64,000 bases of DNA from Argopecten irradians. Its lineage: Eukaryota; Mollusca; Bivalvia; Pectinida; Pectinidae. Below are positions 50,601 to 62,600 of the stretch, one piece after another (position 1 is the first letter of the stretch; the number at the start of each line of letters is the position of its first letter). Location of the stretch: positions 36,409,882 through 36,473,881 of the forward strand of contig NC_091145.1 in the NCBI RefSeq assembly GCF_041381155.1, written 5' to 3'. The notes beneath the pieces were generated by a model, which searched no databases, was not told the origin of the DNA, and saw nothing but the letters and a program-made list of their open reading frames with translations. Both the position numbers and the translations under genes were made by a program.

Positions 50601-53600
50601 ATTGTTCAAACGATGAATATCATTAACGCTTTGTCGGAGGCGGAGAATCTTTGATTTATCGGTATTACATTGAAACGGAGGGATATATTTCTGCTCATTC
50701 CCATATCTTGAACATCTTTGAGATACGCAGTATTGTTATTTCATTATCACAAAGTATGCATCGTAATTCAAAACGTAATTTATAACGATTGTTCTACGAA
50801 AGCACTTAATGACGTTTATCAATCAGATGTGATAGGGGTACCTTGGGAAATATCACCTGAAATTGTTTATAAGGTTTGTTTAATTGTTTTGCCACCTTAT
50901 TATAAGTGACAATACCCGTGAAGTATATGGTTCACCAAGGACTATATATCATATTGACAGGAACCAGAAAGTCTGGTTAGATAAAGAGATATATATTAAT
51001 ATTTCATAATTTCCTGGTTATCTGTGACCCACAACTAGTTATTAATAGTGGATGACGTGTGAACTTACTATTCCAGTGATATATATGTCTCTCTTCATGA
51101 GGTTAGACTAGTTAGCAAAATTTTACAATAAAATACGACTCCAAAGTTAACCATTCTTTTCTGAAGAAGAATGATGTTAGTTTCTTCATACGGACTATTG
51201 GACATATTCAATATCATCAGAACGTTTGATTGCTGAGATATTTTGAAGATTAGATTGGCAGCGATACATCAATTGAATAATTGGCTGAAATGAACATAAT
51301 GATTTCCCTAGAAATGTGAAAATAATTTTTTTCTGATATTTTCCGATTGGGATTAATATTCTAAATGGATAACTACGGATAATAAAAAAACCTACGAACG
51401 TTTTTGTGGTAAAACCTGATAAATGAGTCATTGTCTTCTCGTCTGGTGACAACAACAGAAAACTACCTTGTTATCACCACATTCGCGGTGTATGAATTAT
51501 AATAATAAAGATCATTTATAACTGGATGTATTGAGGTTGGTTGTCTGTACATCTGTCACAAGTAATTTGCATAACTTCGTTTTTATTCAATTATTCAGAA
51601 AGTATGCTTGCAATGGCTCTAAAACTAGGTCAACTGTCTGAAAACGTCATATTAGGTAAACACTCAGATGTAAAATATAAATGACTTTAATGTGTGTTTT
51701 GTTTTATTTCACAATCATAGAGTATTATATAGTCATACTGACGGTATCTGTATCTTAACCTACACTGAGGGTATAAAGGTCACCATAGATCTGTATTGAT
51801 TTTGACGCGCTCTTTAATAATGGCACGATTTTGTTACATAATACTATTTCCTTTCAAAAAGCGAAATGTAATGTTTAGCAAATCCAATATACATTTGATT
51901 GAATATAACAAGTTATGCAAATTAAACGTGTTAAAAGGAGAGGGTTGGTGTGGTTTCTGCAATACGTTCTCTGTTGGTAGAGACGTAGATTTTTTACGCC
52001 GATGACGCGGATTCGATTCCTAGTCGGGGTACTCGACAGTAATCTTGTGTATCTAAAAACAAATCACTTGTGAATGCCAGTTCTTTGTCCGTAATTTTCA
52101 TTTTTTCCATTTTTCACATCGATAATAATTCAGGAGCAAGATTTAAAAGTTCCGTGTTATTTATTTTTTTAGTATTATAATCGCTTTGATTATGTATTTT
52201 TATCACTTTTCATATATGTGTAAATGATATTGATTATAATATACTAATATTACAATACACTACGTACTGCAATATCCAAAATTGATATATCTAGACATTA
52301 TGCCATACCTAAGATTGAATTGTTGTATTCGCCTTTAGGGTCCGTCTACAAGTGAATGTCAATCTGTCCAAGACATGGATGTAAAGGAGGAGATGTTCTA
52401 TATGACTAACGAAAATCTCGACTGGGAATTTTCTGGTAACCATACCAACGTCACAATAAGCGAGAGGCATGTCGGGATATCATACTGTTACTACAAGCCT
52501 ACAGGTGAGGGGATACAAAAAACTATATCATGTTTAAGGAAATATTTTGCCTGATTAACGTTTTTTTAATATAAAAATATTTTACTAACTTCAATAAGAA
52601 ATCGTACGACAAAAAGATATGCTCATAATAACTAGTCATTCTTGATCTCCGATCTATCATGTTATTTTATCCATACCTGGAACATCGAGGATACGGGTCA
52701 ATATAACGACAGTGATAGTAACTGTATCGAGGATTATCCAGTGATAATAATCCCTGGAGTATCAAGGATTATCCAGGGGTGGAATTAACGACAGTCATAG
52801 TAACTTCTATAGTAACTTCTGGATCATTGAGGACGGATGATTAGTATGGCAAACATTTGTAGAAATAGGCGTGTAGTGGGTCAAAATTATCAAAATCAAA
52901 CATATATTGGTATTGTCGTATTTTAGTGTATTTAAGCTTCGCGCTCTATGTCTTGACGATAATAGTATCAAATGAACTAGTTTTAAACGATGATTTACCT
53001 ACATGTTATCGGTACACGAGATTAAATAGTACAAATGTGAAGGCATCTGTTTCTTCGAAGATATACTAAAAAAAACAAGGTCAAGTTACATTTATAGGAT
53101 ACCAAATTTTTGAAACAAAACTCTTGGTTTTCTGTTTTAATCATTACATATAATATATTATCGCCCTTGCAGCCCGTCGCGAATGTTACTATAGAGATGA
53201 TCTAGGCGCCTCCTATAATGGGCGCCACAACGTCTCAGCCAGTGGTAAAAGTTGTATGAATTGGTCGGCCATCCCCGGTAATCCGTACGGCGACACAAGG
53301 CAATGGGTGTACGCCCGGGAAGAGAACTACTGCGGTACAGTCGACTATCGGCCTGTGGAGAAAAAACCCATGTGTTTTGTAGATAATGTCACCAAGGAGG
53401 AATGTGACGTACCGATATGTGGTAAATATAGGCAGATACACCATCCAATTTCCTCCGAATTGTCTTCTTTTTAAGTCTAGTGTCATCCAAAGGAAGATAA
53501 GGGGGCACAACTGCCTCGCAGAGGGAGGACGTGTAAATGCCAAATTCTTCCTTTTAGTGTTTGCAAACAATGTTATGTAAAATGCACTAATAAAAAGAAG

Positions 53601-56600
53601 TAAAATGTACAAGTTATCAAATTTCTGTATATTTGATGTAACTCATTATATAATGTCTTTATTGCTTAATTCTTAATTTTCGATTACATAAGAGTAATCA
53701 GCTGTATATTGGCCAGTTAATTTATTTAGAAATCACAAAAAATGATGTTCCTCTAGTTATGGCAATTGATAAATTTTACATACTCTATCGGAATATTAAA
53801 CCTGGTATTGCTAGCGGAGGATCCTGATCTGGAAGTTGTTGAGAGCGGTAAGCCGGCATACTCGTACAAGTTCTATCAAGCCAATGACCCTTACCTCGCT
53901 ACAGATGGCGTCATAGGTAAGTACAATGAGTTACAACTAATGGATGGACGTATCTTTAATCCTTCGCAATCCATAACCTGGAAATAGGGAAAGTTATTTT
54001 TCGAGTTTGCAAGCAATAGACTGAGAAATAGAGGTTGAAATGGCCATGCTAATTACAGGACAATCCTTTCATGCTCCTGTTCGCTTTCACATCAAATATT
54101 AACCAAATGGCAAACTGTTTTCTTGTGAAACACTATTTGTAAATTGATCAGTACAAGTGCAAGTCTGAGATAATTCCTGTCTGACCAGCTCTTTCTATGT
54201 ATTAGCTGAAATAGACGAAATGATTGCAATCAACAGGGGATGTATCTTTTGTGACGACTAGACCCCAACTGAAACCATTTCTACAAGTAGATATACAGGA
54301 ATGGTACGAGGTCCACGCCATACGGGTGTATCGCAAAAACAGTGAGTATAAAGAAATTACTATTATGTGCATTTTTTTTATTTTGAAATCATTTTTTAAT
54401 CCTTTGTCTGTAATTTTCCTCACCTTCTATTATGATGATGTATCTCGATGCACTTTTTTTCTTCTAAAGATGTTTAATTTAGAGTGAAATAAGACATCTT
54501 TTCACTTGCTCCGTGTCTAATTATCATTCCATTTAACTTCCTCAGTCTGGTTTCCGGTAAACTTCCGACAAGTCGGTTCCTTCGTCAGTAAGAATCAATG
54601 GGATTTCCTGGACTATGGAGCTCCCAGATGTGACGATATCCGCTATACTCATAAGAACGTCAGGTTCCGTATCCAATGTAGGCGACCAATCACTGGCCGA
54701 TACGTCACTGTGAGAAACTTTGATTCGACTGACAATTACTATAACTATGGCAAATTCTACTTCTTAGAAATAAATGAACTGCAAGTCATTGGAAAGAGTA
54801 AGTATACTTATCAAGCTCATGTAACAACTGTTATTACACATATAAGTCATTTTTTTCTGCTTACATTTCTATAGTGTCAGCAAATCAGCACCAATATATG
54901 AAATGAAGAAGCAATACAAAAAATGTCAAAAGTAGACTGAGCAGACTTTTGTCAAGTTAATCAATTCTTTACTTCTGAAAAAGTACATATTTTGATGCAT
55001 TCAGATTTCAGCACAAAAGCGTAATGACGAGTTTGTGTTATCTCCGTAAATATTTACAAATACATGTATAAAATATTAATTAACGTGATCAGAGTTTAGC
55101 GCAGTACCGCTGAAATATGCACAGTACTTTCAATACTAAAATGTAACACATCAAAATATGCACATATAAAAATTGGTGTACTGCGAGATTCTACGTAAAG
55201 TCTTCCCATCACACAGCAATGAGCCATCAAATGTATAAAAATGAGTTAAGGGGAATGTTTCATCCTAACTGCTAATTGGTACATCTCTCACCTAATCAGG
55301 AACAGGACGGGGCCAACACATGGGAATGATGTCAGGAGATATTTATGATTACCAGATCGATTCTTCATCTAACAACGCTGATGACGTCATGTCAGATGAC
55401 GGACGCCTCGAGCTTCCCGGGAAAGGATGGTGCCCGAGACATACTGATACTGCCCCCTGGTTTCGGGTAAGGTCAAAGGTTAATTTGATGAATGGAAAAT
55501 CTTAGTTTCGGAGGTCAGAGGTTAAATACGGGTCATATGGAGTATACTGAGTTTAAACAGCGATATTTATCATAGCTGTTAGCTCGTCGATTTATTTCAT
55601 ATTTTTTGTTTGTTGTTTCCTCATTCTCTACTTAACAGGAAACAAACACCTTAAACATTATTAGAATATAATTAAATTTTGACCTGTTAATAATTTCACA
55701 CAATCACACAATTACTGTGAATTGAATATCTACCTTTTACATTGCTTTAAGTGTCCGTTTTCCTGTTTTATGAAGGTTGACTTTGTCATACCAGTCGTAC
55801 TAGAGGGACTACGTATACAGGGCTGGCAGGAAGGCAACAGTAGAAAACTTATAAAGACGTTCGTCGTCCAGTACGGGAACGACCTCAACAACCTAACGAC
55901 GTACACCGACCCTCCCGGGGTTATAAAGGTAGGGTCACAAGCTGTATGTACTGTAAATAATACAGTATTTAGCTTCTTCTATTTTTATAACATAGCCGCG
56001 AATGCCTAAAGTCCCGATCAGGGGCTCTTGATGACAATCGTGCATTCATATTGACATTTTATACAATCATTGTGAAACAATTGAATTCACTTTCGACTTC
56101 TCTCGGGCGAAATTTGTATCTTGCAAAAATAAAGTAGATTACATCAGGCTACTTATTATTTGATATTATTGTGGGTAAAGAAAAGGTGTACTAAAATGTT
56201 AATGAAACGAGTTCTGAGTTCCTATAGTAAATTTCGTGTCACATTGCTTCATGTTTTTGTTATCAAAGTGATTTAAGAACACTTCCTGTGTAGGTGTAGT
56301 GTATATGTGTGGTGAGTGATTATGTAACCCGGGAGATTATAATGTTACCGTGTTGTCTTTGGTCGAAAAGCATATTTTCCATTTAGACAACTATCTTAAT
56401 AAAGAACAATGCCAAATATAATGGAAAACAAACTCCACTCTGCTGCTGATATAAGTTCAAGGCATCTATTGGTATAAGAATCAATCGCGGTATTGAAGTC
56501 ATCAAGTAGGTTTTAATTAAAAATTTTAAGCGAGAAGATTTTAATCGAAACCAAGTTAATAATAAATCACGATAGCCTTAAAATATACACAGTTTAAAGT

Positions 56601-59600
56601 AGAAATAGCCGGTTAAGAAAAGTGGGCAGTTATGCTAAATATTAGTTTTGTTTTAATTTTCTCAAACCATCAGGTCTTTGAAACGTTTGACCACTACGAG
56701 AGCACAGCGGTCCAAGATTTTATCTTTGATCATGGAATCATGGCCCGGTTTATCCAACTAAACATACAGGAAACGGGTGACAAGGCCTGTCTGAAGATGG
56801 AACTAATCGGATCTCCTAAACGAGGTAGGACAGTTGGAAAATTAGAACTAGAATGAAAAATTAAACAAAACACGGATGCATAGCATCTATTATAGAAACA
56901 AGATAATGATGATTGATTAATTTCACTTACAATTGATGAAATGAAGTTTTAAACAATCACAATTTATTGCATTTTACGTCGGATGTTGAAGTGTTTAAAC
57001 AACATGGATTTTTACCAATTAGTAGTTTGATGTTTAGAATGTTCTCCTGTGGTGTAAATAAAATGCGAACATTAGAAATGGGACTTTCTACAAGTTGTGA
57101 ATGGAATGTGTAGGTAGTTTACAGGTTACTTACACCTAAGGTCATTGCAATATGTTGAATTTGGGGGATTTTTTGGTATAATGGGAGACTGCAGTATCTT
57201 ACGGAAAATCTACTTATATTCGCGTTTTCAGTAATTTGCGTCTTCGTTAAATTTGACATATCCATGATCAAGGGCTGTAACAAACAGTCAAACATTTATT
57301 CTTTTATATAATTCGCGTTCGAGTAATGCTAAAATCCTTTGTATCTCGGGAAAATGAGATGGCTTACAGTATTAAGGGCTCTTCTAATTGTGTAGTTCTG
57401 TTTTACAGGTATCCGAGCTATAAGGTGTGAGAACGGCAGCTGGGATTACGGATTAGAGGAGTTAAAATATCACTCTTACTGGGCCGTCCATCCACCCGAA
57501 AATGCAATTGAAAACAAAACAATAGAGGAATGTCGTGAGTTGTTGATAGAGAAAGGCTATAACAGTTACAGTTACGACGCCTTAAAAAATCACTGTATCA
57601 TACACGTTGGTCACCGATACTACAAACAATTCGGTGGCTCCTGGGTTAGAGACACAACTAGTCATAACTTTGCAGGCAACAGACTCTGTTTCCAAGGTAA
57701 CTCATTTATAGTATTATCTATATGTTCAGCAATGTCCTTTAATTCTTTTTTATAACTATGATCACCTCTAGATTGACACTCTGGATTTCGTCTTTGAAGC
57801 GGAGTAGCTAACTGTTCCAGAGCACCTGTGCTCTTCTGTTAATTATATTCATTTTTGCATGAAAATTATATTTATTTTATGTTAATTCAAGTAACCTTCG
57901 TTAAAATGCACGACAAGCTATCCCGTTTGCTGTATCCACTAAATCTTATTTGTAACAACATGGCTTGTTCGTTACCTGACTAGAAAAATCAGATTCCAGG
58001 CTTGTTCGTTACCTCCGTAAAATCAGATGTCCATGGCTTGTTCGTTACCTCCGTAAAATCAGATGTCCATGGCTTGTTCGTTACCTCCGTAAAATCAGAT
58101 GTCCATGGCTTGTTCGTTACCACCGTAAAATCAGATGTCCATGGCTTGTTCGTTACCTCCGTAAAATCAGATGTCCATGGCTTGTTCGTTACCTCCGTAA
58201 AATCAGATGTCCATGGCTTGTTCGTTACCTCCGTAAAATCAGATGTCCATGGCTTGTTCGTTACCTCCGTAAAATCAGATGTCCATGGCTTATTCGTTAC
58301 CTCCGTAAAATCAGATGTCCATGGCTTGTTCGTTACCTCCTAAAATCAGATGTCCATGGCTTGTTCGTTACCTCCGTAAAATCAGATGTCCATGGCTTGT
58401 TCGTTACCTCCGTAAAATCAGATGTCCATGGCTTGTTCGTTACCTCCGTAAAATCAGATGTCCATGGCTTGATTCGTTACCTCCGTAAAATCAGATGTCC
58501 ATGGCTTGTTCGTTACCTCCGTAAAATCAGATGTCCATGGCTTATTCGTTACCTCCGTAAAATCAGATGTCCATGGCTTGTTCGTTACCTCCTTATAAAA
58601 TCAGATGTCCATGGCTTATTCGTTACCTCCGTAAAATCAGATGTCCATGGCTTATTCGTTACCTCCGTAAAATCAGATGTCCATGGCTTATTCGTTACCT
58701 CCGTAAAATCAGATGTCCATGGCTTGTTCGTTACCTCCGTAAAATCAGATGTCCATGGCTTGTTCGTTACCTCCGTAAAATCAGATGTCCATGGCTTGTT
58801 CGTTACCTCCGTAAAATCAGATGTCCATGGCTTGTTCGTTACCTCCGTAAAATCAGATGTCCATGGCTAATTCGTTACCTCCATAAAATCAGATGTCCAT
58901 GGCTAATTCGTTACCTCCGTAAAATCAGATGTCCATGGCTTATTCGTTACCTCCGTAAAATCAGATGTCCATGGCTTGTTCGTTACCTCCGTAAAATCAG
59001 ATGTCCATGGCTTGTTCGTTACCTCCGTAAAATCAGATGTCCATGGCGCATGGCTTATTCGTTACCCATCCGTAATATCAGATGTCCATGGCTTTGTTCG
59101 TTACCTCCGTAAAATCAGATGTCCATGGCTTGTTCGTTACCTCCATAAAATCAGATGTCCATGGCTTGTTAGTTACCTCCGTAAAATCAGATGTCCATGG
59201 CTTGTTCGTTACCTCCGTAAAATCAGATGTCCATGGCTTGTTCGTTACCTCCGTAAAATCAGATGTCCATGGCTTGTTCGTTACCTCCGTAAAATCAGAT
59301 GTCCATGGCTTGTTCGTTACCTCCGTAAAATCAGATGTCCATGGCTTGTTCGTTACCTCCGTAAAATCAGATGTCCATGGCTTGTTCGTTACCTCCGTAA
59401 AATCAGATGTCCATGGCTTATTCGTTACCTCCGTAAAATCAGATGTCCATGGCTTGTTCGTTACCTCCGTAAAATCAGATGTCCATGGCTTGTTCGTTAC
59501 CTCCGTAAAATCAGATGTCCATGGCTTATTCGTTACCTCCGTAAAATCAGATGTCCATGGCTTATTCGTTACCTCCGTAAAATCAGATGTCCATGGCTTA

Positions 59601-62600
59601 TTCGTTACCTCCGTAAAATCAGATGTCCATGGCTTATTCGTTACCTCCGTAAAATCAGATGTCCATGGCTTGTTCGTTACCTCCGTAAAATCAGATGTCC
59701 ATGGCTTGTTCGTTACCTCCGTAAAATCAGATGTCCATGGCTTGTTCGTTACCTCCGTAAAATCAGATGTCCATGGCTTGTTCGTTACCTCCATAAAATC
59801 AGATGTCCATGGCTTGTTCGTTACCTCCGTAAAATCAGATGTCCATGGCTTGTTCGTTACCTCCGTAAAATCAGATGTCCATGGCTTGTTCGTTACCTCC
59901 GTAAAATCAGATGTCCATGGCTTGTTCGTTACCACCGTAAAATCAGATGTCCATGGCTTGTTCGTTACCTCCGTAAAATCAGATGTCCATGGCTTGTTCG
60001 TTACCTCCGTAAAATCAGATGTCCATGGCTTGTTCGTTACCTCCGTAAAATCAGATGTCCATGGCTTGTTCGTTACCACCGTAAAATCAGATGTCCATGG
60101 CTTGTTCGTTACCTCCGTAAAATCAGATGTCCATGGCTTGTTCGTTACCTCCATAAAATCAGATGTCCATGGCTTGTTCGTTACCACCGTAAAATCAGAT
60201 GTCCATGGCTTGTTCGTTACCTCCGTAAAATCAGATGTCCATGGCTTGTTCGTTACCTCCGTAAAATCAGATGTCCATGGCTTGTTCGTTACCTCCTTAA
60301 AATCAAATCAGATGTCCATGGCTTGTTCGTTACCTCCGTAAAATCAGATGTCCATGGCTTGTTCGTTACCTCCGTAAAATCAGATGTCCATGGCTTGTTC
60401 GTTACCTCCGTAAAATCAGATGTCCATGGCTTGTTCGTTACCTCCGTAAAATCAGATGTCCATGGCTTGTTCGTTACCTCCGTAAAATCAGATGTCCATG
60501 GCTTGTTCGTTACCTCCGTAAAATCAGATGTCCATGGCTTGTTCGTTACCACCGTAAAATCAGATGTCCATGGCTTGTTCGTTACCACCGTAAAATCAGA
60601 TGTCCATGGCTTGTTCGTTACCTCCGTAAAATCAGATGTCCATGGCTTGTTCGTTACCTCCGTAAAATCAGATGTCCATGGCTTGTTCGTTACCTCCGTA
60701 AAATCAGATGTCCATGGCTTGTTCGTTACCTCCGTAAAATCAGATGTCCATGGCTTGTTCGTTACCTCCGTAAAATCAGATGTCCATGGCTTGTTCGTTA
60801 CCTCCGTAAAATCAGATGTCCATGGCTTGTTCGTTACCACCTGGCTGTCGTTACACGTAAATGTCCATGGCTTGTTCGTTACCTCCGTAAAATCAGATGT
60901 CCATGGCTTGTTCGTTACCTCCGTAAAATCAGATGTCCATGGCTTATTCGTTACCTCCGTAAAATCAGATGTCCAATGTGTCCAGCTTTTCGTTACCCGT
61001 AAAATCAGATGTCCATGGCTTGTTCGTTACCCCGTAAAATCAGATGTCCATGGCTTGTTCGTTACCTCCGTAAAATCAGATGTCCATGGCTTGTTCGTTC
61101 CACCGTAAAATCAGATGTCCATGCTTTCGCTGTTCGATTCCAGCTTAACCGTAAAATCCAGATGTCCATGGCTTGTTCGTTACCTCCGTAAAATCAGATG
61201 TCCATGGCTTGTTCGTTACCTCCGTAAAATCAGATGTCCATGGCTTGTTCGTTACCCCGTAAAATCAGATGTCCATGGCTTGTTCGTTACCTCCGTAAAA
61301 TCAGATGTCCATGGCTTGTTCGTTACCTCCGTAAAATCAGATGTCCATGGCTTGTTCGTTACCTCCGTAAAATCAGATGTCCATGGCTTGTTCGTTAAAA
61401 TCAGATGTCCATGGCTTTTCGTACCCCGTAAAATCAGATGTCCATGGCTTGTTCGTTACCACCGTAAAAATCAGATGTCCATGGCTTGTTCGTTACCTCC
61501 GTAAAATCAGATGTCCATGGCTTGTTCGTTACCTCCGTAAAATCAGATGTCCATGGCTTGTTCGTTACCTCCGTAAAATCAGATGTCCATGGCTTGTTCG
61601 TCCGTAAAATCAGATGTCCATGGCTTGTTCGTTACCCGTAAAATCAGATGTCCATGGCTTGTTCGTTACCTCCGTAAAAAAATCAGATGTCCATGGCTTG
61701 TTTCGTTACCTCCGTAAAATCAGATGTCCATGGCTTGTTCGTTACCTCCGTAAAATCAGATGTCCATGGCTTGTTCGTTACCTCCGTAAAATCAGATGTC
61801 CATGGCTTGTTCGTTACCTCCGTAAAATCAGATGTCCATGGCTTGTTCGTTACCTCCGTAAAATCAGATGTCCATGGCTTGTTCGTTACCTCCGTAAAAT
61901 CAGATGTCCATGGCTTGTTCGTTACCTCCGTAAAATCAGATGTCCATGGCTTGTTCGTTACCACCGTAAAATCAGATGTCCATGGCTTGTTCGTTACCTC
62001 CGTAAAATCAGATGTCCATGGCTTGTTCGTTACCACCGTAAAATCAGATGTCCATGGCTTGTTCGTTACCACCGTAAAATCAGATGTCCATGGCTTGTTC
62101 GTTACCTCCGTAAAATCAGATGTCCATGGCTTGTTCGTTACCTCCGTAAAATCAGATGTCCATGGCTTGTTCGTTACCACCGTAAAATCAGATGTCCATG
62201 GCTTGTTCGTTTCGTAAAATCAGATGTCCATGGCCACCTCATAAAATCAGATGTCCATGGCTTGTTCGTTACCTCCGTAAAATCAGATGTCCATGGCTTG
62301 TTCGTTACCTCCATAAAATCAGATGTCCATGGCTTGTTCGTTACCTCCATAAAATCAGATGTCCATGGCTTGTTCGTTACCTCCATAAAATCAGATGTCC
62401 ATGGCTTGTTCGTTACCTCCGTAAAATGTCAGATGTCAAATGGCCTTGTTGTTTACTCGTAAAATCAGATGTCCATGGCTTGTTCGTTACCACCGTAAAA
62501 TCAGATGTCCATGGCTTGTTCGTTACCTCTGTAAAATCAGATGTCCATGGCTTGTTCGCTCCCTCTGTAAAATCATGTGTCCGTGGCTTGTTCGTTACCT

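Larger units (their letters stand above)
47959..52504 (+). other. ApeC (apextrin C-terminal) domain, three exons
   Basis: Exons 47959-48267, 49284-49474 and 52339-52504 encode about 222 residues with the family's landmarks in order: WPNGPYAIPMS, FGCPETDRFGW, LNFCSR, WPGGNYCIY, CP at the first exon end, GTLPSLGYG, YCCRDDGQTDDTILLP, FPFLLL, ECQSVQDMDV, and SYCYYKP at the end. Eight cysteines are present. ApeC proteins of amphioxus bind bacterial peptidoglycan or its muramyl peptide; that this protein does so is inference. Confidence 0.85.

Noticed and set aside
51945..52045. tRNA gene
   Set aside because: Box-like motifs are present but I cannot form an acceptor stem and full cloverleaf. More likely a SINE head.
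58976..61108. 710-codon open frame, and related long frames on both strands, in 57960-62638
   Set aside because: Pure product of a 36-bp tandem repeat whose length is a multiple of three. Several frames are open at once, with no signal, domain or splice context, and it lies inside an intron of the mosaic gene.
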